From Pseudomonadota bacterium (GTDB taxonomy: Bacteria > Pseudomonadota > Gammaproteobacteria > Xanthomonadales > Xanthomonadaceae): a stretch of DNA of 22,721 nucleotides. Position 1 is the first letter of the stretch. Each line of letters starts with the position of its first letter. The position numbers and the translations under genes were made by a program. A model generated the notes under the pieces. It worked only from the letters and a program-made list of their open reading frames with translations, ran no database searches and was not told where the DNA came from. Positions 7,741 through 16,786 of this stretch are shown here, piece after piece. The stretch spans positions 1 to 22,721 of the forward strand of contig JAEZCF010000128.1 in NCBI GenBank assembly GCA_023430045.1, written 5' to 3'.

Positions 7741-7769
7741 ATAAAAAAGCCGCCAGGGTCGCTGGCGGC
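7741..7769 (-). terminator. Intrinsic terminator (attenuator) in the aroG leader
   Basis: On the minus strand GCCGCCAG (7769-7762), a 5-base loop and CTGGCGGC (7756-7749) form a perfect 8-bp stem followed by six T residues (7748-7743). It lies between the leader peptide and aroG, 41 bases before the aroG start, so it must be read through for the enzyme to be made. Confidence 0.93.
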
Positions 7770-7862
7770 TTTCGGGAATGCGTCTGAAAACTTCTTCAGG
7801 GTGAGCGCAGTCCTTCCTCCGCCAGTGGCTTCGGAAAGTAATACCAGAAGTAAAAGCTGGCG
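7741..7862 (-). promoter_or_regulatory. Four-segment transcription attenuator controlling aroG
   Basis: Four mutually complementary segments occur on the minus strand: 1 = CGCCAG (7862-7857), 2 = CTGGCGG (7825-7819), 3 = CCGCCAG (7768-7762), 4 = CTGGCGGC (7756-7749). Segment 1 lies immediately before the aromatic codon run, and segment 2 four codons after it. A ribosome stalled on those codons would cover 1, allow 2:3 pairing and prevent the 3:4 terminator; smooth translation would allow 1:2 and the terminator. This is the logic of trp and phe attenuators. The pairing is read directly from sequence; the switching is inference. Confidence 0.85.
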
Positions 7863-7885
7863 CGGGCTGCGTTCATGGCAGGCAT
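7796..7885 (-). CDS. aroG leader peptide with FYFWYYF aromatic run
   Basis: A 29-residue peptide starting MPAMNAARAS, then FYFWYYF (codons 7855-7835) and a tail PKPLAEEGLRSP. Seven consecutive aromatic residues (three Phe, three Tyr, one Trp) are very unlikely by chance and mark an amino-acid-sensing leader. It ends 27 bases before the terminator stem. The start is uncertain: ATG at 7885 or the second ATG at 7876 are the simplest, neither has a strong ribosome-binding site. The same frame is open back to an ATG at 7990 that overlaps the usher stop as ATGA, so a 64-residue version coupled to usher translation cannot be excluded. The peptide is probably a sensor and not a functional product. 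Confidence 0.82.
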   Translation of the reverse strand: MPAMNAARASFYFWYYFPKPLAEEGLRSP

Positions 7886-7891
7886 TGTCAG

Positions 7892-7921
7892 CACATATCC
7901 AGGCCAGTGCAACAGTTTCAA
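7892..7921 (-). promoter_or_regulatory. Weak candidate promoter for the aroG leader
   Basis: On the minus strand TTGAAA (7921-7916) is followed by TATGTG (7897-7892) at 18 bases. The start would fall near 7885, giving a leaderless or nearly leaderless peptide. The -10 matches only half of the consensus. Confidence 0.3.
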
Positions 7922-7922
7922 T

Positions 7923-7944
7923 CGCAACGGCGCCTGCCGTTGCG
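7923..7944 (-). terminator. 9-bp hairpin downstream of the usher gene
   Basis: CGCAACGGC (7923-7931) and GCCGTTGCG (7936-7944) form a perfect 9-bp stem with a 4-base loop, 43 bases after the usher stop and right before the candidate aroG leader promoter. No U-run follows, so it may be a Rho-type stop, an mRNA 3' end protector, or an operator. Confidence 0.4.
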
Positions 7945-7986
7945 CGCGACGGCAGGCTCGGGACACACCCCGTGCTGCGTGAACGT

Positions 7987-10344
7987 TCATGGCAACAGTG
8001 GCGTCATCGGCTCGGGATGGATCGGCACCCGCAGTATGGCGCCGCTGGTCGGCACCACTTCCCGGAACAGCGAATCGAAATCGTATCTGTCTCCCAGCGT
8101 GATGCCATCCAGTCCCAGCCGGTTCACGCGATAGGGCGTGAGATAGGACACCACCGCGCGGCCACGCGCATCGGTGCGGGTGGCGAGCTGGCCGTCGATG
8201 CTGGAATCCGGGAACCCTGGCGCATCGAGGATGCCGACCGTCTCTCCCAGCGACTGTCCCAACACCAGCCCATCGGCCCAGGCGATGACGCTGCCTTCAA
8301 GGCTGGCGTCGGCGCGTTGTCTGCCGCGCCCCTGGGTGTAGCCCAGGCCCCAGCGGCCTGCATCGGCCTGGTAGGTGAACCGTGCGCTGCTTTCATCCGC
8401 TGCGGAATCCCCATGGACGGTCTTCTGGCCAAGCACATAGTTCAATCGATAATCGCGCAGCGCCGAGCCGGACACGCGGTTGTTCCATGTCATGCGGCCG
8501 TCTTCATCGCGCTCCCCGCTTGCGCCATATCGCAGGGTGGTACCGCTGGATGCACCCAGCGGAATGGAAAGACTGACCTGCGCCGATGTGGTGCCGGATG
8601 ATCCGATGCGATTGTGGGTGGCCTGCACATCCAGATCGAAATGGCTGCCGTACCAGGTCATGCCGAGCTGCGCCGACATGCGCATTGGCGTATCCCCTGC
8701 ATAGCGATGCCGGGAGAGGGTGGCATACAGGCTGCCGGTATCGCCGACATTCTGCTTGAACTCCATGCGTACCTGCGTGCGCGGGCTGATTTCCCGTACC
8801 CATTCCGCAGCTTCGTCCTCGCCGACCAGATCGCTCCAGAACGCGAACTGCTGGTCGCGCGCCATGAGGGTTTCCAGACTGCGGTAATGTCCGCCACCGT
8901 AGCGCCGGACATCCAGGCTGATGCCGGTACCGGTGGCCGCGATGGATTTGGCGTAGCGCAGGCGCGATTGTCGCCCTGCGGCGTCGGCGATGTTCTCCCT
9001 GACGCGCGAGCGCACCACGTCGAAGGATACTGCGCCCCATTTGTCCAGGTCCCATCCCATGCCCGCCGATGTGCCCTGGTAGGCGGCAGTCGACAACAGA
9101 CCTCCATACACGCTGAGCTTGTGAGGCAATCCATAGCCGGCCGTGGCCTGCAGGAACGCGTCGCGGGGATAGTCGTTGCCGAACACCGGTCGATACCTGC
9201 CCGCGTTGAAGGCGTATTTCCATACCTTTCCATGCGTCAACAGCGGCATGGCGGTATAAGGCACTACCGAAACGTGTTCGGTTCCATCGGCCTCGCGCAC
9301 GGTAACGCTGATGTCGCCCGATGATGAAGGCGGGCGTACGTCGAACAGGATGAACGGTCCCGGTGCGACGGTGGTGTGGTAGAACAGCACGCCGCGCTGG
9401 CGGATAAGCACCTCCGCATTGCTGCTGGCGATACCGCGGACGACTGGCGTGAACGCTTCCAGGTAATCCGGCAGCAGGCTGTCTTCCGATGACATGCTGG
9501 CGCCGGTGAACGGAATGCTGTCGAACAGCAGGCTGTCGGTATTGCCTTCGCCAAGCAGTACCCTGCTGCGCCAGCGGCCGATGTCACGCGTCAGGTAGGT
9601 CGCGTCGCGTGTCCAGTGCGGATCATGCCCGCCATCGATGTCCTGCGTGCCGTCGCGACTGTAATTGAGGGTGGAACGCGCCCGCCATGGGCCCACGTTG
9701 ATACCTGGATTGAGTGTGGCGTACACCGCGTTCTGTCGGTGGCTGGACCCGTCCGTGTCGGCGGTCGTGCGCGATGCATTGACCCGGTAATCCAGCCGGA
9801 AGGCGGTGATGCCATCGTCATGCCTGGAAAACGGCACGTCGCCACGTGCCCGGCTCATGATGTCGTTGTCCACCCGGATCGTCAGCTGGTGGCGCTGCGC
9901 ATCGTAGCGACGGCGTACCAGCGGCGTGTCGTCATCGTCGTCCTCATCATCCTTTCCCGGCTCATTACCGGGCACCGCGGGCGTGGCGACTGCCGGCGCG
10001 CCGTCGGGAGCGGCCGCCATGCGAGGCGCAGGACGGTCCGGCGCGACACAGCGCGTGTGCGTGGCGACATCCGAATCGGGCTGGAACGGCGCTGTGGGTG
10101 CCACGCCCCATTCCAGCCAGTGCGACACCAGCGCACAGGGCTGCCCGTCATCACGGATGCGCAGCCACGAATAACCTTTCCAGTGACCATTGATCATCAC
10201 ACCGATGCGAACCGGTGCGGCAGTCATCCCGGGAAATTCGCCCTGCGGTGCATTGCCCACATCGTCCTCCATGGGCGATGCCACCGAGGAAGCCGACGCA
10301 AGCAGCCACACGCCATGCGCGAAGAGAATCAACAGCCTGCGCAC
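7987..10344 (-). CDS. Outer-membrane fimbrial usher (FimD/PapC-like), C-terminally short and orphan
   Basis: A 785-residue secreted protein resembling chaperone-usher pilus ushers, which form the outer-membrane pore for pilus subunits. A Sec signal peptide (about 1-23) is followed by an N-terminal domain (about 42-100: APVRIGVMINGHWKGYSWLR, with C70 and C99 possibly paired), an acidic run KDDEDDDDD (131-139), and a long beta-barrel with plug-like segments (NYSRDGTQ, GDISVTVREADG, GLPHKLSVYGG, YRLNYVLGQ). The end is VPTSGAILRVPIHPEPMTPLLP, where normal ushers (about 830-870 residues) continue into two C-terminal Ig-like domains; these are missing. The start is GTG at 10344 with GGAG seven bases upstream. 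No chaperone or pilin gene is adjacent, so function is doubtful: degraded relic, remote partner genes, or a specialised short usher. Confidence 0.8.
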   Translation of the reverse strand: MRRLLILFAHGVWLLASASSVASPMEDDVGNAPQGEFPGMTAAPVRIGVMINGHWKGYSWLRIRDDGQPCALVSHWLEWGVAPTAPFQPDSDVATHTRCVAPDRPAPRMAAAPDGAPAVATPAVPGNEPGKDDEDDDDDTPLVRRRYDAQRHQLTIRVDNDIMSRARGDVPFSRHDDGITAFRLDYRVNASRTTADTDGSSHRQNAVYATLNPGINVGPWRARSTLNYSRDGTQDIDGGHDPHWTRDATYLTRDIGRWRSRVLLGEGNTDSLLFDSIPFTGASMSSEDSLLPDYLEAFTPVVRGIASSNAEVLIRQRGVLFYHTTVAPGPFILFDVRPPSSSGDISVTVREADGTEHVSVVPYTAMPLLTHGKVWKYAFNAGRYRPVFGNDYPRDAFLQATAGYGLPHKLSVYGGLLSTAAYQGTSAGMGWDLDKWGAVSFDVVRSRVRENIADAAGRQSRLRYAKSIAATGTGISLDVRRYGGGHYRSLETLMARDQQFAFWSDLVGEDEAAEWVREISPRTQVRMEFKQNVGDTGSLYATLSRHRYAGDTPMRMSAQLGMTWYGSHFDLDVQATHNRIGSSGTTSAQVSLSIPLGASSGTTLRYGASGERDEDGRMTWNNRVSGSALRDYRLNYVLGQKTVHGDSAADESSARFTYQADAGRWGLGYTQGRGRQRADASLEGSVIAWADGLVLGQSLGETVGILDAPGFPDSSIDGQLATRTDARGRAVVSYLTPYRVNRLGLDGITLGDRYDFDSLFREVVPTSGAILRVPIHPEPMTPLLP

Positions 10345-10384
10345 GACGACACTCCAATGGAATCAGATGGCAGCACGACAAACG

Positions 10385-10413
10385 CAGAAGAAGGGGCCAG
10401 GCCCCTTCTTCTG
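10385..10413. terminator. Perfect 14-bp palindromic terminator between DUF1090 and usher genes
   Basis: CAGAAGAAGGGGCC (10385-10398), a single central A and GGCCCCTTCTTCTG (10400-10413) are exact reverse complements. The hairpin lies 23 bases after the DUF1090 stop and 40 bases before the usher start, reading minus. The pyrimidine-rich 3' arm supplies only an interrupted U-run. It probably ends the DUF1090 transcript and insulates the usher gene. Confidence 0.75.
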
Positions 10414-10436
10414 TTCAACTCACGTAGATCCTGGAA

Positions 10437-10868
10437 TCAGCCCTTCAGCGCTGCCAGATCGGCCTGCGCCTGACGCAGGTCTTCCATCTTCTCGCGCAGC
10501 TTGAACTGCTTCTCGCTGAGCTTGTCCTGGGCCTTGCTGATCTTCTTCGGATCGTGCTTGGCCTGGGCTTCGCGCAGCTTCTGCTCGGCTTCGCGAACGT
10601 CCTGCTGGGTCTCGCGGACGTCTTCCTGGGCTTTGCGCACCTTGCTTTCAGCCTTGGCCGCCTGGCCAGCATCGGTGCAGTTGGCCCTTGCCTGGGCCAG
10701 GGCGGTCTGCAGGCCGGCGATCTGGTGGGTGTTGCCATACTGCTTGGCCACTTCGATCTGCGCCTGGATGGCGCTGATCTTGGCGGAGCAGCTTTCCGTG
10801 CCCGCAAAGGCGTTGGAGGCGGCCAGCAGGGCGAACGGGATGACGGCCGACAGGAAAATCTTCTTCAT
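10437..10868 (-). CDS. DUF1090 family periplasmic coiled-coil protein (YqjC-like)
   Basis: A 143-residue protein with a clear Sec signal peptide (MKKIFLSAVIPFALLAASNA, cleaved near residue 22). The mature part begins with SCSAKISAIQAQIEVAKQYG and HQIAGLQTALAQARANC, the DUF1090 pattern with two cysteines that may form a disulfide, and continues as a long charged helix of heptad type (KVRKAQEDVRETQQDVREAE and onward, about 75-140). E. coli YqjC is the best-known relative; its role is unclear. The start at 10868 was chosen for the signal peptide, although the frame is open further upstream. It follows the hybrid kinase by 133 bases and is closed by a strong hairpin. It may be regulated by the two-component system upstream, but that is inference from position. 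Confidence 0.9.
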   Translation of the reverse strand: MKKIFLSAVIPFALLAASNAFAGTESCSAKISAIQAQIEVAKQYGNTHQIAGLQTALAQARANCTDAGQAAKAESKVRKAQEDVRETQQDVREAEQKLREAQAKHDPKKISKAQDKLSEKQFKLREKMEDLRQAQADLAALKG

Positions 10869-10956
10869 GATGAATATCTCGGTGAGTGGGCTTGCATGCG
10901 GCAACCAGTGCCGACGACCGTTACTTTGCCAATGCCACCCGGTGCCCACCATCGAA

Positions 10957-10972
10957 TGGATTCTAGAATCCA
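10957..10972. promoter_or_regulatory. 16-bp perfect palindrome upstream of the DUF1090 gene
   Basis: TGGATTCTAGAATCCA is a perfect 16-base palindrome about 90 bases before the DUF1090 start. Its right half contains TAGAAT, a good -10 hexamer in the minus direction, although no -35 match is seen at 17 bases. It could be an operator overlapping the promoter. Confidence 0.5.
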
Positions 10973-11001
10973 GCATCGCTCGCTTTGTTCCCTCTGGAGC
11001 G

Positions 11002-14000
11002 TCATGACATCGCCCGCCAGCTGAGCAGGCGTCCGGCAAGCCGCTGGTACTGCTCGTCGATGATTTCGACATCGGCCTGCGCCCCACGCCTGGCCTGCAG
11101 TTCCAGCACCAGGCAGCACTGGTCGATATCGGCATCGGGCCTGGTGCAGGCCACCGCGCCACGCAGCCGGTGCGCCATGTCGACCACCTGTGGCCAGCGA
11201 CCTGCCAGCACCGCTTCATGCAGTTGCTGCAGGTCGTCGCGCAGCGTTTCGATCAGGCCGCAGGAACCAGCAGCCGCAGGCGGCGGAGCGTCGCTTCCAG
11301 GGCGGGCCAGCACGCGGCCACCGAACCAGGGCGCCAGCACGGTGCTGAGCTGGAAAATGCTCAGCGGCTTGACCAGCACATCGTCCATGCCGGCCGCCAG
11401 GCAGGCCTCGCGCGCCTCCGGCAGCGCGTTGGCGGTGTAGCCGATCAATGGCCTGCGTGATCCCTCGGCCTGTCCTTCCTCACGACGGATGCATTCAGCC
11501 AGCGCCATGCCGGACATTCCCGGCATGCTGCAGTCGGTCAGCACCAGATCGATGGTTCCGGCGCTGCGCAGGCATTCAAGTGCTGCCTCGCCACTGGATG
11601 CCTGCACCACCTGGTAGCCGAGCCATTCCAGTTGATCGGTGACCACGCGCAGATTGATCGGATGATCGTCCACCACCAGCACGCGCAGGGGCGCCGCGGC
11701 AAACAGCAGGCTCTCGCCTGCAGGATCAGGCGGCCGCATGGGTTCGCAAGGCATGCTCAGGTACACGACGGTGCCTTGCCCCACCACGCTCTCCAGTGTC
11801 ACCGCACCGCCCATCAATGCAGCCAGCCGGCGCACGATGCTCAAGCCCAGACCGGTGCCGAGCGACGCCGCAGGTGAATCTACCTGCCGGAACGGATCGA
11901 AGATCGTCGCCAGATCCTCCGGCGCGATGCCACTACCGCTGTCGCGGATGGTGACGCACAGATTTCCTTCCACCCAGGTGGCGGACAGCACGATGTCGCC
12001 GTGGCTGGTGAACTTCACCGCGTTGGACAACAGATTGCCCAGTACCTGTCGCATGCGCAGCGGATCGCATCGTATCCATTCGGGTACGTCGGCGGCCACG
12101 GTGTACTGGAGCTCAACACCCTTGCCATGCGCCGCATGACGGAACAAGGTGACCGTATCGGCGATCAGCGTTCGCAATGCGACCGCGCGTGGTGCCAGCC
12201 GCAGCTCGCCGGCCTCGATCTTGTGCAGGTCCAGCAGGTTTCCGACCAGATCGAGAAGTCCCTTGGCCGACGCCTCGGCCAGCACCAGCGACCCGGCGTC
12301 CAGCACACCGGCCTGGCCTCGACGGTTCGCCATTTCAAGCAGGCCGATCACCGCGTTCATCGGCGTGCGGATCTCGTGGCTCATTTCCGCCAGGAAGGTG
12401 GATTTTTCGATACTGGCGCGCTCAGCAGCTTCCTTTGCCGCGCGCCACTGCCTTTCAGCCACCCGCCGACGGCGGATCTGATACTGCAGCAGGCTGTTCC
12501 ACAGCAGCACCAGCGCCAGTCCGCCGGCCACCCAGGGCAACCACCTGAACACCGAGTTGCGTAGGCTCTGCCACGTGCTGGTTGGATAATTGATGTTCGC
12601 CAGCCAGCGCGAAGCGACGTTGGCACGCTCCGCCGGCGACATGCCTTCCAGCGCGCGGTTGAGGATGCCCAGCAACTCCGGCGCATGACGGTCCACGCCG
12701 AAACGGGCCATTTCCGGCGTATCGAAAGCCGTGCCGGCAATCCGGAGCTGATCGAAGTATCGTTCGATGGCATAGCTGGCTGACGCCATGCTCTGCAGCG
12801 AGGCGTCTGCACCGCCGCGCGCCACCAGATCCATCGCATCGGTAACTGTATCGACGGCTACAAGGTGGATATCCGGATACTGCTCCTGTATCCAGCCGGT
12901 CATGCCATGCCCGCGCACCAGTGCAAGGCGCTTTCCCTGCAGGCTCTGCAGGCCGTCGATGCCGGTGGCGCCGCTGCGCGCGACCAGTACCCACACCATT
13001 GGCGCCACGTCCACGGTGAAGCTGAGAAATCTCTCCCGCTCGGGCGTGGGCATCAGCATCGCCACCATGTCGGCGTGGCCGGCATGCAGGTCGCGCTCCA
13101 GCGCCGCAACCGTGCTTCCCGGCACCACCTCGAACCGCAAGCCGGTACGACGCGCGATCATCTTCAGCAGGTCGGCGTACACGCCCGCGAACTCGCCTGC
13201 GGAATCGATGAACGTATACGGCGCATTGGCGGTATCCACCGCCACGCGCACCACCGGATGAGTACTGAGCCAGGCGCGTTCGGCATCGGTCAGGACCAGG
13301 CGGCCGGCCGCATCCATGTCCTGGGCGGCGCCGGCCGCCCAGTTGCGCACGATGCTGATGCGCATCCACGAGCGTATCGCGTCCAGCCCGGCATCCAGGA
13401 CGCGTTTTGCCTGGGGTTGATCCGCCGAGGTCAGGAACTGGAACCGCGTGCCGGCCTGTTCCACGCGGACCACCCGCAGATTGAGAAACCACCCTTGTTC
13501 GATCGCATAGGTTGCCGATACAAGGTCACCTACGTAATAGTCCGCGTGTCCCAGCGACACAGCCTCCAGCGCCTTGAAGAACGACGGTGCCGACGATATC
13601 GGCATCGCCTGTGGGCTATCCCGCAGCAGTGTCCAGGCATCGGCCTGCGTGGATTCCACCACACCACGCCCCTGCAACATGCCATCGTCCGTCAACGCCG
13701 GGCCGGCGCGCCGCACGATCGCCAACGGTGCACGCAGGTACGGGACGGACGTTTCAAGATCTTTGCCGTCGCGTGGTTCGGCATACACGCTGACCGCCGT
13801 CACCTGGTGCGCGCGCAGCGCGGCAAGCGCCGCATCACGATCAGCAAACCAGCGCGCCCTAACCGGCACATCCAGCGCGTTGCCGAGCAGGGTCAGGTGA
13901 TCGGCCGCCACCCCCTCCACCACCCCCGCATCCGGCCGGAACTGGATGGGCGCGAAATCCTCGCCCCATAATCCAATCACCAGCTCGCCCTGCGCCTGCA

Positions 14001-14163
14001 ACCACGCGGCATCCTGCTCGGAAAGCGTGGTGGCGAATGTCGTGGGAGCGACCTGGCTGCGCAGGGACAGCAGCGTGCCGGCGGCAACCTGCCGGCACCA
14101 CGGCATCATGAGGGCGAACAGCAGGAGGGCGTGGAGGTACCGTCTAGACGATGCCCGCTTCAT
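11002..14163 (-). CDS. BvgS/EvgS-type hybrid sensor histidine kinase with two periplasmic Venus-flytrap domains
   Basis: A 1053-residue unorthodox kinase. In order: signal sequence (about 1-28), two tandem periplasmic SBP_bac_3 (Venus-flytrap) domains (about 45-275 and 290-525), one membrane helix (about 538-558), HisKA with FLAEMSHEIRTPMNAVIG (phospho-His H596), HATPase_c with NLLSNAVKFT (N714), DSGSGIAPED and GTGLGLSI, a receiver with VVDDHPINLR, LVLTDCSMPG (D877) and VLVKPLS, and a C-terminal Hpt with MAHRLRG (H998). This gives a complete His-Asp-His relay onto the response regulator. Unlike BvgS there is no PAS domain between membrane helix and HisKA. The start at 14163 lies inside the regulator gene (20-base overlap), so translation is probably coupled. 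The ligand is unknown. Confidence 0.95.
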   Translation of the reverse strand: MKRASSRRYLHALLLFALMMPWCRQVAAGTLLSLRSQVAPTTFATTLSEQDAAWLQAQGELVIGLWGEDFAPIQFRPDAGVVEGVAADHLTLLGNALDVPVRARWFADRDAALAALRAHQVTAVSVYAEPRDGKDLETSVPYLRAPLAIVRRAGPALTDDGMLQGRGVVESTQADAWTLLRDSPQAMPISSAPSFFKALEAVSLGHADYYVGDLVSATYAIEQGWFLNLRVVRVEQAGTRFQFLTSADQPQAKRVLDAGLDAIRSWMRISIVRNWAAGAAQDMDAAGRLVLTDAERAWLSTHPVVRVAVDTANAPYTFIDSAGEFAGVYADLLKMIARRTGLRFEVVPGSTVAALERDLHAGHADMVAMLMPTPERERFLSFTVDVAPMVWVLVARSGATGIDGLQSLQGKRLALVRGHGMTGWIQEQYPDIHLVAVDTVTDAMDLVARGGADASLQSMASASYAIERYFDQLRIAGTAFDTPEMARFGVDRHAPELLGILNRALEGMSPAERANVASRWLANINYPTSTWQSLRNSVFRWLPWVAGGLALVLLWNSLLQYQIRRRRVAERQWRAAKEAAERASIEKSTFLAEMSHEIRTPMNAVIGLLEMANRRGQAGVLDAGSLVLAEASAKGLLDLVGNLLDLHKIEAGELRLAPRAVALRTLIADTVTLFRHAAHGKGVELQYTVAADVPEWIRCDPLRMRQVLGNLLSNAVKFTSHGDIVLSATWVEGNLCVTIRDSGSGIAPEDLATIFDPFRQVDSPAASLGTGLGLSIVRRLAALMGGAVTLESVVGQGTVVYLSMPCEPMRPPDPAGESLLFAAAPLRVLVVDDHPINLRVVTDQLEWLGYQVVQASSGEAALECLRSAGTIDLVLTDCSMPGMSGMALAECIRREEGQAEGSRRPLIGYTANALPEAREACLAAGMDDVLVKPLSIFQLSTVLAPWFGGRVLARPGSDAPPPAAAGSCGLIETLRDDLQQLHEAVLAGRWPQVVDMAHRLRGAVACTRPDADIDQCCLVLELQARRGAQADVEIIDEQYQRLAGRLLSWRAMS

Positions 14164-14782
14164 ACGCGTAGCGGATCAGTTCGGCATTGCTGGTGATACC
14201 CAGTTTGTCCATTGCATTCTTCTTGTGCGTGGCGACCGTCGTCTTGGCGCGGCCGAGATTGGCAGTGATGTCATCCAGTGTCTGGCCCTGTGCGAACAGC
14301 CGGACCACTTCCAGTTCGCGCTGGCTGAGCGCCTGCAATGCACGGCCTGGCAGGTTCACCTGGTGGCTCAACGCTTCGCGGACACTGGGCGACCGGTACG
14401 GAAGTCCAACACCGCTTTCAACCGCGCGTATGGCCAGCAGCACCTCCTGGATCTCGTCGTTCTTGCTGACGATTCCGTCCACGCCCGATTCGAGCAACCT
14501 GGCGAAGATGGCCGGGTTATGCAGCATGGTGAATACCACCAGGCGACAGTGCGGAAACTGGCGCAGCACGCGCTCCACCATGGCCAGTCCGTCGCCGCCA
14601 TGCGTGGCCTGCGTCATCGAATAATCGGTGACCACCACATCGCACGCCTGCGTGCGCAGGGTTTCAATGAGCTGTTCACTGGTCCGTACAGTAAAGGCGA
14701 CCTGCAGACCGCCTTCCATCAGACAGGTCTGTAATGCGTTCATTATGACGGGATGGTCATCGGCCAATCCGATCCGGCGCAT
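14144..14782 (-). CDS. LuxR/NarL-type response regulator (BvgA/EvgA-like)
   Basis: A 212-residue DNA-binding regulator. The receiver (about 1-125) has the acidic pocket LADDHPV, the phospho-acceptor D53 in VVVTDYSM, and K107 in VSKND. A linker leads to a LuxR-type helix-turn-helix (about 150-212; LSQRELEVVRLFAQG and KTTVATHKKNAMDKLGI). The start at 14782 was preferred to an upstream ATG at 14824 because GGGAG lies about nine bases before it and the receiver begins there. It precedes and overlaps the hybrid kinase gene, the order seen in evgAS and bvgAS-like pairs, and is the likely final phosphate acceptor of that kinase. Target genes are unknown; DUF1090 and the usher just downstream are candidates. 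Confidence 0.95.
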   Translation of the reverse strand: MRRIGLADDHPVIMNALQTCLMEGGLQVAFTVRTSEQLIETLRTQACDVVVTDYSMTQATHGGDGLAMVERVLRQFPHCRLVVFTMLHNPAIFARLLESGVDGIVSKNDEIQEVLLAIRAVESGVGLPYRSPSVREALSHQVNLPGRALQALSQRELEVVRLFAQGQTLDDITANLGRAKTTVATHKKNAMDKLGITSNAELIRYAYEAGIV

Positions 14783-14809
14783 GGCACTCTCCCAACGTCG
14801 CGCGGCAAG

Positions 14810-14830
14810 AAAAACCCGGAGCATTCCGGG
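14810..14830 (-). terminator. Terminator-like hairpin in the 5' leader of the response-regulator gene
   Basis: On the minus strand CCCGGA (14830-14825), a 4-base loop and TCCGGG (14820-14815) are followed by five T residues (14814-14810). It ends 27 bases before the regulator start codon. A TAGAAT hexamer (14842-14837) just upstream would place a transcript start at about 14830, at the hairpin itself. It may be an attenuator of longer transcripts, a backup stop for groEL, or a 5' mRNA hairpin. Confidence 0.6.
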
Positions 14831-14958
14831 CCGGCGATTCTATGGGCCTGAAGCTGTATGGAATCATTGTTCGCGTCGGTGCCCAGGCCGTGCATTTTCA
14901 GACAGTCCGTGACAGCGGGTGGACCTGCCAGTTCACGACGGAATACCCCCGATGATGC

Positions 14959-14979
14959 GCAATGACAGTGCGTCATTGC
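14959..14979. promoter_or_regulatory. Operator-like inverted repeat upstream of the response regulator
   Basis: GCAATGAC (14959-14966) and GTCATTGC (14972-14979) are perfect inverted arms separated by AGTGC, about 180 bases before the regulator start and 50 bases beyond the groEL terminator. The shape suits a dimeric LuxR-type regulator, possibly autoregulation. The rest of the 338-base gap 14783-15120 shows only the two hairpins noted separately. Confidence 0.5.
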
Positions 14980-15029
14980 TGCGGGCGCAGGCAAGCCGAG
15001 GGTGCGTGGTACGACGCGGCGGATGAAGC

Positions 15030-15060
15030 AAAAAAACCCCGCCGTTTCCGGCGGGGTTTT
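15030..15060 (-). terminator. Strong intrinsic terminator of groES-groEL
   Basis: CCCCGCC (15037-15043), loop GTTTCC and GGCGGGG (15050-15056) form a 7-bp GC stem flanked by seven A residues on the left and four T on the right. Read on the minus strand it gives a stem followed by seven U residues, 61 bases after the groEL stop. It could also stop plus-strand transcription. Confidence 0.95.
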
Positions 15061-15120
15061 CAATGGTGCAGGTAATGCAGGGCAGGACAGATGCCCGCGG
15101 GCCAACAGCCCGCAGTTACA

Positions 15121-16770
<1,650 letters not shown>

Positions 16771-16786
16771 TGAAATCACCTGTTGT

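Noticed and set aside
7796..7990. 64-residue protein as a free-standing gene
   Set aside because: The only distinctive part is the aromatic run just before an attenuator; the N-terminal half has no recognisable pattern, so it is better described as a leader peptide with an uncertain start.
7796..7990. Frameshifted continuation of the usher C-terminus
   Set aside because: The frame after the usher stop does not resemble usher C-terminal domains, and the region is accounted for by the aroG leader.
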